In this document: piece after piece, positions 17,611-27,449 of the stretch
Numbering within the stretch: position 1 is the stretch's first letter
Layout: each line of letters begins with the position of its first letter
DNA from: Actinomadura luteofluorescens
GTDB taxonomy: Bacteria; Actinomycetota; Actinomycetes; Streptosporangiales; Streptosporangiaceae
Reading direction: 5' to 3'
DNA length: 64,000 bases
NCBI RefSeq assembly: GCF_013409365.1
Contig: NZ_JACCBA010000001.1
Location: forward strand, 8,990,001 to 9,054,000
The notes under the pieces: generated by a model
The model's database searches: none
The model's input: only the letters and a program-made list of their open reading frames with translations
What the model was told of the DNA's origin: nothing
Program-made: the position numbers and the translations under genes

Positions 17611-18858
17611 TCAGCCCGGCTCGGGCTCCGGCCGCAGCGTCGCGGACCGGAGCCCGGTCAGGGTCAGCGCCAGCGCCAGCGCGAGGACGGCGCTGACCGT
17701 CCCGTACAGGACGATGGCGGCGCCCGGGGCGAGGTACCGGCCGAGCGCCCCGGCGCCGAGCGATCCGATGGCGCCGCCGCCCGTCTCCTGCGCCGACCAC
17801 AGCGCGTTCACCCGTCCGAGATGCGAGTCGGGCGTGTGGGACTGGATCAGCCCGTACCGCAGGATCTCCTCGATCGACTGGACGAACCCGTAGACGAACA
17901 GGATCGCGACGGCGAGCGCCGGGTGACGGGCCAGACCGAGGCACGCGAGCGCGACGAACCCGGAGACGGACGCGACCAGCAGAGCAAGGCCCGGTGCGCG
18001 GGCCTGCCCGGCCCAGCCGCTCGTCAGCGAGGCCAGCACCGCGCCGCACGCCGGCGCCGCGAACAGCAGCCCGACCGTGGTGGCGCCGCCGTCCAGGCTC
18101 CGCATCGCGAACGCCGGCATCAGGACGGGGATGCCGCCGGCGACCATGAACAGCAGTCCGAGGAGCATCAGCGACCCGACGACCCGGTGCGAAGCGACGA
18201 AGCGGAACCCGTCCCAGACGGACTTCAGCGGATGGGCGTCCGCCCCCTCCACGGCGGCGGGCTTGAGCGGCGGCAGCCCGGTCAGCAGCGCGAGGGTGCC
18301 GAGCGTCCCGGCCGCCGCGGCCGCGTAGTTCCAGCCCACGCCGAACGCCGACACGACGAGCCCGCCGAGCGCGGGGGAGGCCATCGACCCGAGCCGGACC
18401 GTCAGCGCGTTGAGCGCCCCCGCCGCGACGAGCTTGCCGGGTGCGACCAGCGCGGGCGTCGCGGCCAGCAGCGCGGTGATGCTGACGCCGGTCATCAGAC
18501 CGTCCCACGCCGCCAGCGCGTACAGGGCGGCCAGCGAGGGGGAGGGCAGGAACGCGTTGAGCGCCAGCAGGACGAACCCGATCCCGGCCGCCGCGCGCGC
18601 CCGCAGCATCAGGCGCCGCCGGTCATGCCGGTCGGCCAGCATCCCGCCCCACAGGAAGCCCGCGAGGAGCGCGAACCCCTCGGCGGCGGAGACCCCGCCC
18701 ACATGCACGGTGGACCCCGTGAGTCCGTACACCTGCACCGGAAGGGCCACCGCCAGCATGCCGATCCCGATGACCGAGACGGTGCGGGCGATGAACACGT
18801 TGCGGAACGGCACGCTGTCGCGCAGCGGCCCGACGTCGATGACCAGTCGCCGGAGCAT
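17611..18858 (-). CDS. MFS siderophore exporter, EntS-like
   Basis: This 415-residue protein starts MLRRLVIDVGPLRDSVPFRN and has about twelve hydrophobic helices. It carries the MFS A-like motif LWGGMLADRHDRRRLMLRAR between helices 2 and 3 and the EntS-type N-terminus. It is convergent with the first synthetase (7 nt between stops) and divergent from panD across a shared iron box at 18890-18908. Iron control and position indicate export of the finished apo-siderophore across the cytoplasmic membrane. An in-frame extension upstream is absent. Family confident; substrate inferred. Confidence 0.88.
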   Translation of the reverse strand: MLRRLVIDVGPLRDSVPFRNVFIARTVSVIGIGMLAVALPVQVYGLTGSTVHVGGVSAAEGFALLAGFLWGGMLADRHDRRRLMLRARAAAGIGFVLLALNAFLPSPSLAALYALAAWDGLMTGVSITALLAATPALVAPGKLVAAGALNALTVRLGSMASPALGGLVVSAFGVGWNYAAAAAGTLGTLALLTGLPPLKPAAVEGADAHPLKSVWDGFRFVASHRVVGSLMLLGLLFMVAGGIPVLMPAFAMRSLDGGATTVGLLFAAPACGAVLASLTSGWAGQARAPGLALLVASVSGFVALACLGLARHPALAVAILFVYGFVQSIEEILRYGLIQSHTPDSHLGRVNALWSAQETGGGAIGSLGAGALGRYLAPGAAIVLYGTVSAVLALALALTLTGLRSATLRPEPEPG

Positions 18859-18889
18859 CCTCGGGGTTCTCCTCTGCGGATCGAGTAGC

Positions 18890-18908
18890 TAAGGTTAGCC
18901 TAGCCTTA
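18890..18908. promoter_or_regulatory. Iron box 3, shared by exporter and panD
   Basis: TAAGGTTAGCCTAGCCTTA lies in the 73-nt divergent gap between the MFS exporter (start 18858) and panD (start 18932). One DtxR/IdeR dimer pair here could repress both directions. Confidence 0.82.
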
Positions 18909-18931
18909 GTTGATCGTGAGAAAGAGGAGCC

Positions 18932-19333
18932 GTGCAGCGGACGCTGATGAACGGGAAGATCCACCGGGCGACCGTCACCCAGGCGGACCTGCACTACGTG
19001 GGCTCGCTGACGATCGACGCGGACCTGATGGCCGCCGCCGACATCGTGGAGGGCGAGCAGGTCCACCTCGTCGACATCGACAACGGCGCCCGGCTCGTCA
19101 CCTACGCCATCACCGGCGAGGCGGGCAGCGGGGTCATCGGGATCAACGGCGCGGCCGCCCGGCTCGTCCAGCCCGGCGACCTGGTGATCATCATCACCTA
19201 CGCGGGCGTGCAGGACCCGTCCCGGCACGAGCCCCGCGTCGTCCACGTCGACGCCGCGAACCGCATCGTCGCCCTCGGCTCCGACCCGTCCGAGCCGGTC
19301 CCCGGCGCCCCCGCCCAGCTCGCGGGGCGGTGA
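18932..19333 (+). CDS. panD: Aspartate 1-decarboxylase (beta-alanine supply)
   Basis: This 133-residue pyruvoyl enzyme starts at GTG 18932 behind AGAGGAG. The self-cleavage site Gly24-Ser25 lies in HYVGSLTID, and Arg54 and Tyr58 ([10 protein letters not shown]) fall at the canonical active-site positions. Autocleavage creates the N-terminal pyruvoyl group that decarboxylates aspartate to beta-alanine. PanD normally serves pantothenate synthesis. Here it is behind an iron box and overlaps the AMP-ligase gene by 4 nt (GTGA), and the large synthetase has an adenylation domain with a beta-alanine code. A dedicated siderophore precursor role is therefore likely; a housekeeping copy probably exists elsewhere. 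Confidence 0.93.
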   Translation: MQRTLMNGKIHRATVTQADLHYVGSLTIDADLMAAADIVEGEQVHLVDIDNGARLVTYAITGEAGSGVIGINGAAARLVQPGDLVIIITYAGVQDPSRHEPRVVHVDAANRIVALGSDPSEPVPGAPAQLAGR

Positions 19334-20904
19334 CCGTGGACGGCGTCACCCCCTGGCCCGCCGGCCTCGAAGCCCGCTACAAGGCCGAGGGCTACTGGAC
19401 CGACCGCCTCCTCGGCGACGTCCTGCGCGGCGATCCCGCCGCGCTCGCCCTGGTCGCGGGCGACGACCGCCTCACCTACGCCGACCTGGACGCCCGCGCC
19501 GCCCGCACCGCCGCCGGCCTCCTCGCGCTCGGCCTGCGCCGCGGCGATCGCGTGGTCGTCCAGCTCCCGAACACCACGGGCTTCGTCGTCGCACTCCTCG
19601 CCCTCGTCCGCATCGGCGCCGCGCCCGTGCTCGCGCTCCCCGCGCACCGCGAGAGCGAGATCCGCTACCTCTGCGAGCTCTCCGAGGCCCGCGCCTACAT
19701 CTGCGCCGACCGCGACGGCGACTTCGACTACCGCGAGCTGGCCCGCACGCTCCCCGTGGACCACGTGATCGTCGAAGGCGAAGCCGAGGAGTTCGTCCCC
19801 CTGGCCTCCGTCGACGCCGAGCCGGTAGTGGCCCCCGCCCCCGAGCCGTCCGACGCGGGCGTCTTCCTCCTCTCCGGCGGCACCACCGGCCTGCCGAAGC
19901 TGATCCCCCGGACGCACCGCGACTACGTCTACAACCTGGAGGCCAGCGCCGACCTGTGCGGCTTCGACCGTGGCACCGTCTACCTGGTCGTCCTCCCGGC
20001 CGCGCACAACTTCGCCCTGGCCTGCCCCGGAATCCTCGGCGTCTTCGCCACGGGCGGCACGGTCGTCCTCGCGCCCTCCGGCGCCCCGGACGAGGCGTTC
20101 CCCCTCATCGAGCGCGAGCGCGCCACCGTCTGCGCGGTCGTCCCCCCGATCGCCCTCCTCTGGCTGGACGCGGTGACCTGGTCGGACGAGGACCTCTCGT
20201 CCCTGGAGCTGCTCCAGGTGGGCGGCGCCAAGCTCGCGGCCGGACGCGCCGCGGAGATCCCGGACGCCCTGGGCTGCCAGGTCCAGCAGGTCTTCGGCAT
20301 GGCCGAGGGCCTCCTCAACTACACCCGCCTGGACGACCCCCGCGACCTGGTCGAGCGGACCCAGGGCCGCCCCCTCTCCCCGGGCGACGAGGTCCGCGTC
20401 GTCGACGAGGACGGCAAGCAGGTGTCCCCGGGCGAAGTGGGCGAGCTCCTCACCCGAGGCCCGTACACCCTCCGCGGCTACTATCGCGCCCCCGAGCACA
20501 ACGCCCGCTCCTTCACCCCGGACGGCTTCTACCGCACAGGCGACCTCGTCAGGGAGCTGCCGTCCGGCCACCTCATCGTCGAGGGCCGCGAGAAGGACCA
20601 GATCAACCGGGGCGGCGACAAGATCTCCGCCGAGGAGCTGGAGAACCACCTCCTGGCCCACCCGGCGGTCCACGACGCGGCCGTGGTCGGCGTCCCCGAC
20701 CCGGTGATGGGTGAGCGCACCTGCGCCTTCCTGATCATCAGGGAGGGCGGGGAGGCGCCCGGCCTGCGCGAGCTCAAGGACTTCCTCCGCACCCGGGGCG
20801 TCGCCGCCTACAAGCACCCCGACCGTCTGGAGACGGCCGCCGCGTTCCCCCGGACCCCGGTCGGGAAGATCAGCAAGAAGGCGCTCGCCGCCCGCCTCCG
20901 ATAG
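19330..20904 (+). CDS. Salicylate-AMP ligase (EntE/MbtA/PchD-type aryl adenylating enzyme)
   Basis: GTG 19330 overlaps the panD stop; GTG 19336 is an alternative. The 524-residue ANL enzyme has [15 protein letters not shown] (ATP loop), [30 protein letters not shown] and the C-terminal catalytic Lys in [11 protein letters not shown]. The aryl-acid pocket reads [13 protein letters not shown]: Asn227 corresponds to DhbE Asn235 and Cys232 to position 240, where Cys is associated with salicylate and Ser with 2,3-dihydroxybenzoate. It should form salicyl-AMP and load the aryl carrier domain at the start of the 14.2-kb synthetase. The salicylate synthase at 31.7 kb supports the same choice. Confidence 0.92.
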   Translation: MTVDGVTPWPAGLEARYKAEGYWTDRLLGDVLRGDPAALALVAGDDRLTYADLDARAARTAAGLLALGLRRGDRVVVQLPNTTGFVVALLALVRIGAAPVLALPAHRESEIRYLCELSEARAYICADRDGDFDYRELARTLPVDHVIVEGEAEEFVPLASVDAEPVVAPAPEPSDAGVFLLSGGTTGLPKLIPRTHRDYVYNLEASADLCGFDRGTVYLVVLPAAHNFALACPGILGVFATGGTVVLAPSGAPDEAFPLIERERATVCAVVPPIALLWLDAVTWSDEDLSSLELLQVGGAKLAAGRAAEIPDALGCQVQQVFGMAEGLLNYTRLDDPRDLVERTQGRPLSPGDEVRVVDEDGKQVSPGEVGELLTRGPYTLRGYYRAPEHNARSFTPDGFYRTGDLVRELPSGHLIVEGREKDQINRGGDKISAEELENHLLAHPAVHDAAVVGVPDPVMGERTCAFLIIREGGEAPGLRELKDFLRTRGVAAYKHPDRLETAAAFPRTPVGKISKKALAARLR

Positions 20905-20910
20905 GACCGC

Positions 20911-20930
20911 CACCGGTTCGTCACCCGGTG
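20911..20930 (+). terminator. Short hairpin after the AMP-ligase gene
   Basis: CACCGG at 20911-20916 pairs with CCGGTG at 20925-20930 across an 8-nt loop, 7 nt after the stop. The stem is only 6 bp, so terminator function is tentative. Confidence 0.35.
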
Positions 20931-20970
20931 TTCACCGTTTCGCGCGAACGCCGCGGGCGTGGTCGGCATC

Positions 20971-20994
20971 CTAATAGACAATCATGTCTATTAG
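20971..20994. promoter_or_regulatory. Perfect 10-bp palindrome upstream of the Ser/Thr kinase gene
   Basis: CTAATAGACA (20971-20980) and TGTCTATTAG (20985-20994) flank a 4-nt spacer. The palindrome ends 13 nt before the preferred GTG 21008 and covers an alternative ATG at 20984. Its AT-rich dyad is typical of MarR- or TetR-sized operators; the cognate regulator is unknown. Confidence 0.6.
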
Positions 20995-21007
20995 GTGGGA
21001 GAGGTCT

Positions 21008-24000
21008 GTGGCACCCGATCCGCTGGGTCCCGGTGATCCGTCCAAGCTCGGCGACTACCTTCTCGCGGGGCGGCTCGGCGCCGGCGGGCAGGGCGTCGTC
21101 TACGAGGGCTACGGCCCGGACGGCGTGCGGGTCGCGGTCAAGACGCTCCACGGCGACTACTCCGCCGCGCACCGCGACCTGTTCGTCCGCGAGGTCGAGG
21201 CGGTTCGGCGCGTCTCGCAGTTCTGCACGGCGCGCGTCCTCGCCGTCGATCTCGACGACGCCGTCCCGTACGTCGTCAGCGAGTACGTCGCGGGCCCGAC
21301 CCTCCAGCAGGCGGTCGACGAGGACGGCCCGTACAAGCCGGACGACCTGTACCGGCTGGCGGTCGGGATCGCGACCGCGCTGACCACCGTCCACCGTGCG
21401 GGCGTCGTCCACCGCGACCTGAAGCCCGCCAACGTGCTGCTCGGACCGGACGGACCCCGCGTCATCGACTTCGGCATCGCCCGCACCGAGGACATGTCCC
21501 AGAGCGCGACCGGGATGAAGGGGACGCCCCGGTACATGGCTCCCGAGGTGTTCCAGGGTGAGAGCCCCGGGCCCGCCGTCGACGTCTGGGCCTGGGGCGC
21601 CACGATCCTGTTCGCCGCGTCCGGCCGCACCCCGTTCAGCGGCGAGTCCCTGCCCAAGCTGATGCACTCCGTGCTGAACACCGAACCGGACATCGCGACG
21701 GTCCCCGAGCGGCTGCGGCCCATGGTCGAAGCCGCGCTGGCCAAGGACCCCGAACGGCGTCCCGACGCCCCGGACCTGCTCCTCGACCTGCTCGGCGGGG
21801 GTCCCGACGCGGACCTTCTGGAGCAGGGCGAGCGGGAGGCCCGCGCCGTCCGCACGCCGAAGCCCGCGTCCCCGCCCCTGGGCGAGCGCGCCGAAGAGGC
21901 GATGCGCAGCCTCGGCCCGGAGGCGCAGCAGGCCGTCCCGCAGATCCTGCTGCGGATGGTGTCGGCCGAAGACGACCTCGTCCGCCCGGCGGCGCGCGCC
22001 GAGTTCAGCGACGGCCGCACGCCGGAACCGATCGTCGACGCCGTCCTCACGGCGTTCACGCGGGCGGGGCTGCTCATCTGGGACGGGCAGCGGATCACGC
22101 TCGCCTCCCCGGCGCTCCTGCGCGCGTGGCCGCGGCTGCGCGACTGGGCTGCCGCCGAACGTCCGGGCCTGGACGTCCACCAGGAACTCGCCGAGGGAGC
22201 ACGGCTGTGGGACGCGCACGGCCGCAAATCCGGCGACCTCCTCCAGGGGACCCGCCTCGAACGCGCGATGACCTGGGCCGTCGGCGGCAGCCGCGTGCTG
22301 CGGCCGAACACACTCGAACAGGCGTTCCTGGACGCCGGGCGCGCGTCCGTCCGCCGCCGGTCCACCCTGCGGACGGCGGTCTCCGGAGTCCTCGCCGTCC
22401 TGCTGCTGGTGACGCTCGTCGCGGGCGTCCTCGTCTTCCAGCAGAGCCGCACCGTCGCCCGGCAGCGCGACGACGCGGAGGCCCGCCGCCTGGCGGCCGT
22501 GGCGATGGCCACCCGCAAGAGCGACCCGAGGACCGCCCGCCGCCTGGCCATCGCCGCCGGCGCCCTCTCGAACACCAAGGAGACCAGGGAGGCGCTGGTC
22601 GCGCTCCGCTACCAGTGGGAGAGCGACGTCTTCATCCCGCCCGGCGTGAGCGCCACGACCCGGCGGCAGCCGTCGCCGGGCGGCCGCGTCCTCGCCGTCG
22701 TGGACGGCGGAAAGGCCAGTGTCTGGAACATCGACACCCACGCGAGACTGCACCAGTTCACCATCACCGGCGCCGACACCCTCGATCTCGTCGTCACCGA
22801 CGACGCGCGCACCATGGTCACCTGGGCGGATGACGGGACGGCCCGCGTCTGGGACACCTCGTCCGGCAAGCAACGCGGCAGGCTCCCCATCGGCAGGGCC
22901 GGCACCAACGCGAAGATCTTCGACGGGATCGACCTGAGCCCGTCCGGGCACCTCCTGCTCGCCGGCAACCGCGACGCCCGCACCGTCTGGGACCTGCGGA
23001 CCCTCCGGCAGGTCCCGCTGAGCTGGACGCGCCCGAAGGACGGTGTCGAGATCCTCGCGGCCGACGCCGGCGACCAGCTCCTCGCGGGCGTCACCTCGCA
23101 GGGCGCGGTGCACGTCGACCAACTCGCGGCCAAGGCGACGATCGCGCTGCCCCGCCTCAACAAGGCGCTCAGGGGGAGGTACGTCAGCGCGGCCAGACTG
23201 AGCCCGGACGGATCGCTGTTCGCCGTCGCGGCCACCCCGGCCGCGGGCGAGAAGACAGAGATCCTCCTCTGGAAGCTCGGCGCGGACGAGCAGTACCTGA
23301 GGCTCGGATCCGCGAACTCCTACTCGTCCCTGGCCTTCAGCGACGACGGCGGCTACCTGGCGCAGGCCAGGACCATGTGGCGGCTCAAGGACGGCGGCGC
23401 CACCCAGTCCACCCCCGACGAGCCCATGATCCGCTACGCGCCGACCGCGGACTGCGCCCTGGTCCGCTTCGTGGAGAAGCGGGCGCTGCGCTGCGTCGAA
23501 CCGGCGACCGGCCAGGTCTCGTCCCTCGACATCAGCACCTTCCTGAGCACCCAGGTCGTCCAGGGAAGCGGCCTGTTCCAGAACACGGCCATCTCCGCTG
23601 ACGCCTCGACCATGGTGTACCGCGGCGGAGGCTCCGTGCACTTCTGGGACGTCCGGCGAAAGCAGGCCGTCAACCGAGGGTTCAGCCTTTCGTCCGACTA
23701 CGAGTACTCAGGCAACGGCAACGACCTCGCCCTCAGCGCGGACGGCGGGCGGCTCGCCATCTACAAGAACGCCCGCACGGTCACCGTCACCGACGCCAAG
23801 AAGTTCGCCAAGCTCGGCGACGTGACGCTGCCCCGGCCCACCGACAGGATCCAGGCCATGGCCATGTCCCCGGACGGCCACGGCCTGGCCCTCCTGGTCC
23901 GCCGTGGCATCGTGGGAGAACTCCAGTTCTGGGACGCGAAGACACTCCGGCTGACTCGCGCGGTTCCGTCCTCAGCCGACACCTTCGTCAAACGCATCGT

Positions 24001-24559
24001 CTTCCGCCCGGACGGCAAGGCCCTCATGACGGACGGCAAGTCCGGCATGATCGAGTACCCGTCCGGCCGCGTCCTGGCCAGAAGCGACGACACCTTCCTG
24101 AACACCCTTCTCACCATGAGCCGCGACGGCCGGACGATCGTGAGCGCCGAGGGAACCGAGGCGGACCAGAAAGTCCTCCTCACCGACGGCAGGACGCTCC
24201 GCTCGCGCGGCCTGATCCTGCGCGGCCACAAGAGCTACGTCAGGGCCGCCGCCCTTTCCCCGGACGGCGCCCTCCTCGCCACCGGCGACGAACTGGGCCA
24301 GATCCGCCTGTGGGAAGTCGAATCCGGCCGCCCCTACGCGCTGCCCCTGACCGGCCACCAGTCCGAGATCGGCGCACTGGCGTTCTCCTCGGACGGACGA
24401 ACCCTCACCAGCACCGCCGAAGCCGGCACCCTCCTCACCCACGACCTGGCCCCCGCCCTCACCAGAGCGGCCCTCTGCAAGAACACCACCGGCGGCCTGA
24501 CAAGAAGGGAATGGCGAGAAGCCCTCCCCACCCTCGACTACCGCCCCACCTGCCCTTGA
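21008..24559 (+). CDS. Ser/Thr protein kinase fused to nSTAND-like stalk, TM helix and WD40 propeller
   Basis: Start GTG 21008 is preferred (GGTGGGAGAGG just upstream); ATG 20984 lies inside the palindrome. The product is about 1183 residues. Residues ~12-265 form a PknB-type kinase: glycine loop GRLGAGGQGVVYEG, Lys45 in VAVKTL, HRDLKPAN (Asp137), DFGIAR (Asp154) and GTPRYMAPE. Residues ~290-450 resemble the winged-helix and stalk that follow the NTPase in nSTAND1 proteins (SPALLRAWPRLRDWAAAERP). One membrane helix follows near 455-480, and the remaining ~650 residues form a WD40 propeller with repeated LSPDG and DG.LLATGD.LG.IRLWE units. The kinase appears to replace the STAND NTPase. It is a signalling receptor with unknown ligand. 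It is the first gene of the block between the siderophore halves. Confidence 0.87.
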   Translation: MAPDPLGPGDPSKLGDYLLAGRLGAGGQGVVYEGYGPDGVRVAVKTLHGDYSAAHRDLFVREVEAVRRVSQFCTARVLAVDLDDAVPYVVSEYVAGPTLQQAVDEDGPYKPDDLYRLAVGIATALTTVHRAGVVHRDLKPANVLLGPDGPRVIDFGIARTEDMSQSATGMKGTPRYMAPEVFQGESPGPAVDVWAWGATILFAASGRTPFSGESLPKLMHSVLNTEPDIATVPERLRPMVEAALAKDPERRPDAPDLLLDLLGGGPDADLLEQGEREARAVRTPKPASPPLGERAEEAMRSLGPEAQQAVPQILLRMVSAEDDLVRPAARAEFSDGRTPEPIVDAVLTAFTRAGLLIWDGQRITLASPALLRAWPRLRDWAAAERPGLDVHQELAEGARLWDAHGRKSGDLLQGTRLERAMTWAVGGSRVLRPNTLEQAFLDAGRASVRRRSTLRTAVSGVLAVLLLVTLVAGVLVFQQSRTVARQRDDAEARRLAAVAMATRKSDPRTARRLAIAAGALSNTKETREALVALRYQWESDVFIPPGVSATTRRQPSPGGRVLAVVDGGKASVWNIDTHARLHQFTITGADTLDLVVTDDARTMVTWADDGTARVWDTSSGKQRGRLPIGRAGTNAKIFDGIDLSPSGHLLLAGNRDARTVWDLRTLRQVPLSWTRPKDGVEILAADAGDQLLAGVTSQGAVHVDQLAAKATIALPRLNKALRGRYVSAARLSPDGSLFAVAATPAAGEKTEILLWKLGADEQYLRLGSANSYSSLAFSDDGGYLAQARTMWRLKDGGATQSTPDEPMIRYAPTADCALVRFVEKRALRCVEPATGQVSSLDISTFLSTQVVQGSGLFQNTAISADASTMVYRGGGSVHFWDVRRKQAVNRGFSLSSDYEYSGNGNDLALSADGGRLAIYKNARTVTVTDAKKFAKLGDVTLPRPTDRIQAMAMSPDGHGLALLVRRGIVGELQFWDAKTLRLTRAVPSSADTFVKRIVFRPDGKALMTDGKSGMIEYPSGRVLARSDDTFLNTLLTMSRDGRTIVSAEGTEADQKVLLTDGRTLRSRGLILRGHKSYVRAAALSPDGALLATGDELGQIRLWEVESGRPYALPLTGHQSEIGALAFSSDGRTLTSTAEAGTLLTHDLAPALTRAALCKNTTGGLTRREWREALPTLDYRPTCP

Positions 24560-24841
24560 CGCCGCCCGGCGCGCCGGTCTCGACAAGGCCGGCCGGCCAT
24601 CCGATGAATGCGTGCCGAGCAGATCACGGCGACGGCCGCGGCCCCCACCGCGGTGGCGGGCGCGGCCGAACAGGTCACCGACGCGATCCAGCGGCTCTGA
24701 TCAGCAAGCCGACAGGTGCTGTTCCGGGAAGCGGACGTACGGGTAGGAGACCGAGTGCCGTCGCGGCGATGAGTCCGACGGTGCCCGCGGGGTCTACCTC
24801 CCGACCCGTACAACCGATCGACCGAGCTTCGGGAGCAGGAC

Positions 24842-25486
24842 ATGGGCCTCATTGACATAGAGCTGTTCGCAACCCTCGACCTCGTCGCGCAGTCGCCCGG
24901 CGGCCCCGACGAGGACCCGGTCGGGTTCCCGTTCGGCGGCTGGCAGGCGCCCCTGATGGACGAGGTCACCGGCGCGCAGATCGGTGCCGCGTACGAGGGC
25001 ACGGACGCCCTGCTGCTCGGCCGGCGGACCTACGACATCTTCGCCGCCTACTGGCCGCACCAGGAAGGCGGAGAGGACAACGAGATCGCCGCTCTCTTCA
25101 ACACCGTCCCGAAGTACGTGGCCTCCCGAGGCAGGCCCGACCTCTCATGGGCCGGTTCCATCCAGCTCGGCCCGGACCTGGCCGCAGCGGTCCGCGAGAT
25201 CCGCGACCGCCACGAGCACATAAAGGTCGTCGGAAGCCTGAACCTGGTGCAGACCCTCCTACGCGAGAAGCTCTTCGACCGCCTCGACCTCTGGGTCTAC
25301 CCGATAGTGCTCGGCGTCGGAAAGAAGGTCTTCGACGGCGGCGAGGTCCCCACGAACCTCACCCTCCAAGAACCACCGTCAGCCGCCCCGAACGGCACCG
25401 TCCACCTACGCTACGCCCTGGCCGAAGGCACCCCCGCGACAGGCGACATGACCGCCCCCGACCGCGGCGCCGCCCCCAACGACTGA
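24842..25486 (+). CDS. RibD C-terminal/dihydrofolate-reductase-like family protein
   Basis: The 214-residue product (MGLIDIELFATLDLVAQSPG) has an AGCAGGA ribosome site. It follows the RibD_C fold: an N-terminal strand, GTDALLLGRRTYDIFAAYWP, IKVVGSLNLVQTLLREKLFD (cofactor-binding glycine loop and helix) and LDLWVYPIVLGVGKKVFDGG. Such proteins are NADPH-dependent reductases of the dihydrofolate-reductase superfamily. Most stand-alone actinobacterial members have no known substrate. The last ~15 residues are a disordered acidic tail. The gap upstream (24560-24841) shows no supported gene beyond a 30-codon ORF listed under rejected items. Confidence 0.8.
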   Translation: MGLIDIELFATLDLVAQSPGGPDEDPVGFPFGGWQAPLMDEVTGAQIGAAYEGTDALLLGRRTYDIFAAYWPHQEGGEDNEIAALFNTVPKYVASRGRPDLSWAGSIQLGPDLAAAVREIRDRHEHIKVVGSLNLVQTLLREKLFDRLDLWVYPIVLGVGKKVFDGGEVPTNLTLQEPPSAAPNGTVHLRYALAEGTPATGDMTAPDRGAAPND

Positions 25487-25684
25487 CTCCGCCCGTGAGG
25501 TAACCACAGCCCGGCTGCGCCCGGCGTCCAGAGACGCTCGAACGACGGTGAGGCGGACCCCCGCCGCCACGTCACGCAGAGCCGGACTTCCGACTCTGGA
25601 GCCAGGTCGCAGCGGAGGGCCGCGTGGTGGCGCCGGTGCGCAGCCGAAACAGCCGATTCGACCTGACCGGCACAGGGATCGAGG

Positions 25685-25719
25685 ACTCCCCGGGGCAGAT
25701 CGTCGTCCGCCCCGGGAGT
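25685..25719 (-). terminator. Hairpin terminator of rsr
   Basis: GCCCCGGGAGT (25709-25719) pairs with ACTCCCCGGGGC (25685-25696), with one bulged base and a 12-nt loop. It adjoins the rsr stop codon directly. No U-tract follows. Confidence 0.7.
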
Positions 25720-27387
25720 TCAACGGATGTAGCCGTTCACGACCATCGGCAGCGACGCGTCCAGACCCGCCATGTTCAGCACGCCCTCATCGCGGGGATC
25801 GCCGATGGTGTGCCCGTTCGCGGCCATCGCCGCGAGCACGACCCGGACGTTGCCGTTGACGGTCTGGCGGTAGGCGTCGAGAGCCTGCGACGCGTGCTGC
25901 CGTCCAGCCCACGTCTCGTTGTCGGTGAACACCACCATCCCGTCCACCTCAAGACGCTGACGCTGCGCCCACTGGAACGGCAGCGACAGATCCGTTCCGC
26001 CACCCGAGGGCCGCCACCGGGAGATCTCCCCCAGGTTCGTGCGCGCCGTCACCTTGGATGCGTGGACCTGGGTGTCGACGTCGATGACGTGGCAGTTGCC
26101 GCGCTCGATCCGGTTCAGGATGACCGCCATCGCGTTCGCGACCTCGTAGCAGGACCCGAGCGGCGCACCACCCGAGGTGATGTGGCGGAAGCTCATGGAC
26201 CCGGAGGAGTCCACCGCCACCAGCAGGCGCCGACCGGACGGCTCCATGTGCCCGAACGACTTCTCGTACGCCTCTTCGAGCGCGTCGGCGATGGCCGGGA
26301 CCGGCGACCAGTGCTGCACGTCGGCGCGCGGGTGCGGCTGCGCGCGGCCGGCCCCGTACACGCGCAGGGCGAGGAACAGGTCCATCGGGTGGATCCGGGC
26401 CTTCGCGAGCGCGCCGGCGTCGGTGAGTCGGCCCGCGGCGCGGCGGGTCGCGTCACCCATCGGTGTCAGCGTCCCTATCCGAGTCATCCGGGACAGGTTC
26501 CGAAGCAGCGCGGTCATCCCGATGGTGTCGACGAGTTCGTCCCACACATCCGGCTCGGTGAGAACCGCGTCCGGGAGGAACTCCCACGGCACGCCCCGGG
26601 ACCGCACCACCTCGATCGCCTCGACCGGGCCGGTGACGGCCTGCGCGGTGAGGAACGCGTCCACTGCGGGCACGTGCGCGCGGACGTCATCGTCGGAGAC
26701 GTTCCCGGCGATCCACCCGAACAGCGCACGCCGCGCCGGGGAGTCGGCCTTGGGGTGCGCGATGCGGAGCGCGTCCCGCAGCGCGAACGCCTCCCCGGCC
26801 GGGGTCCTGCGCTGCCGGGCCTTGCACACTCGCCACGCGACCTGGTCGACGTCACCGTTGAGGAACCACGACGCGAGCGCGGTCCGCATCGCCCGCCCGA
26901 TCACAGGCGCGGTGCCGCTGCCGCTGCCGCTGGCCTTGCCGCCGAGGTTCTTCCAGTACCCGAAGAACGACGCGAGATGGTCCGTGGTCCGCGCGACCCG
27001 CGCCAGCGATGCCTTTACGGCCTGCCGGGTGCCGGCGTCGCCACGCGCCGCCGCGGCGGCCATGACGAAAAGCGCGGGACGGTTCTTCGGAGCACGCGGC
27101 GGGCGTGCCGTGGAGACCTCCGTCGCGAGGTTGACGGCCCGGACACCGTCCGCGGCGACCGCGTCGAACACGACCTGCGCGTTGTCCGCGGTAAGCCTGT
27201 CTTCACCGACGTAGTAGGTGCCGCCGGTGGTGCCGAGGATGAGGAAGTCCTCCAGTCGCGTCCACAGGTCCTTGGCGAAGCCGTAGCCGCCCGCGTTGTT
27301 GCGGACCTGCTCGGCCCCACGGCCGGGAATCGGCCGGCTCTGCGGCGTCTGAAAGGTGGACACCGAAGCAAGAGGATCACGGGCCAT
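25720..27387 (-). CDS. rsr: Ro60 orthologue (TROVE-domain RNA-binding protein)
   Basis: ATG 27387 has GGAGG 7 nt upstream and gives 555 residues. The N-terminal ~370 residues are the TROVE HEAT-like ring: TPQSRPIPGRGAEQVRNNAG at the start, then helical repeats. The C-terminal von Willebrand A domain has the MIDAS motif DSSGSMS and a later SGGGTDLSLP. Bacterial Ro (Rsr) binds misfolded or processing RNAs in its central hole and Y RNA on its rim, and in Deinococcus assists exoribonucleases in rRNA maturation and decay. Two Y-RNA candidates lie directly upstream on the same strand (27450-27707) and a DEDDh exonuclease follows them at 27.9 kb. Family assignment and genomic linkage are strong. Confidence 0.93.
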   Translation of the reverse strand: MARDPLASVSTFQTPQSRPIPGRGAEQVRNNAGGYGFAKDLWTRLEDFLILGTTGGTYYVGEDRLTADNAQVVFDAVAADGVRAVNLATEVSTARPPRAPKNRPALFVMAAAAARGDAGTRQAVKASLARVARTTDHLASFFGYWKNLGGKASGSGSGTAPVIGRAMRTALASWFLNGDVDQVAWRVCKARQRRTPAGEAFALRDALRIAHPKADSPARRALFGWIAGNVSDDDVRAHVPAVDAFLTAQAVTGPVEAIEVVRSRGVPWEFLPDAVLTEPDVWDELVDTIGMTALLRNLSRMTRIGTLTPMGDATRRAAGRLTDAGALAKARIHPMDLFLALRVYGAGRAQPHPRADVQHWSPVPAIADALEEAYEKSFGHMEPSGRRLLVAVDSSGSMSFRHITSGGAPLGSCYEVANAMAVILNRIERGNCHVIDVDTQVHASKVTARTNLGEISRWRPSGGGTDLSLPFQWAQRQRLEVDGMVVFTDNETWAGRQHASQALDAYRQTVNGNVRVVLAAMAANGHTIGDPRDEGVLNMAGLDASLPMVVNGYIR

Positions 27388-27449
27388 CGATGGCCTCCAA
27401 GGAATTCGACCCGCCTCAGGGGAGGATGTGGGGGCGGAGCAAGCACACG

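Noticed and set aside
24608..24700. 30-codon ORF MRAEQITATAAAPTAVAGAA...
   Set aside because: No ribosome site, low complexity and no recognisable family. It could be the tail of a lost gene, but support is too weak.
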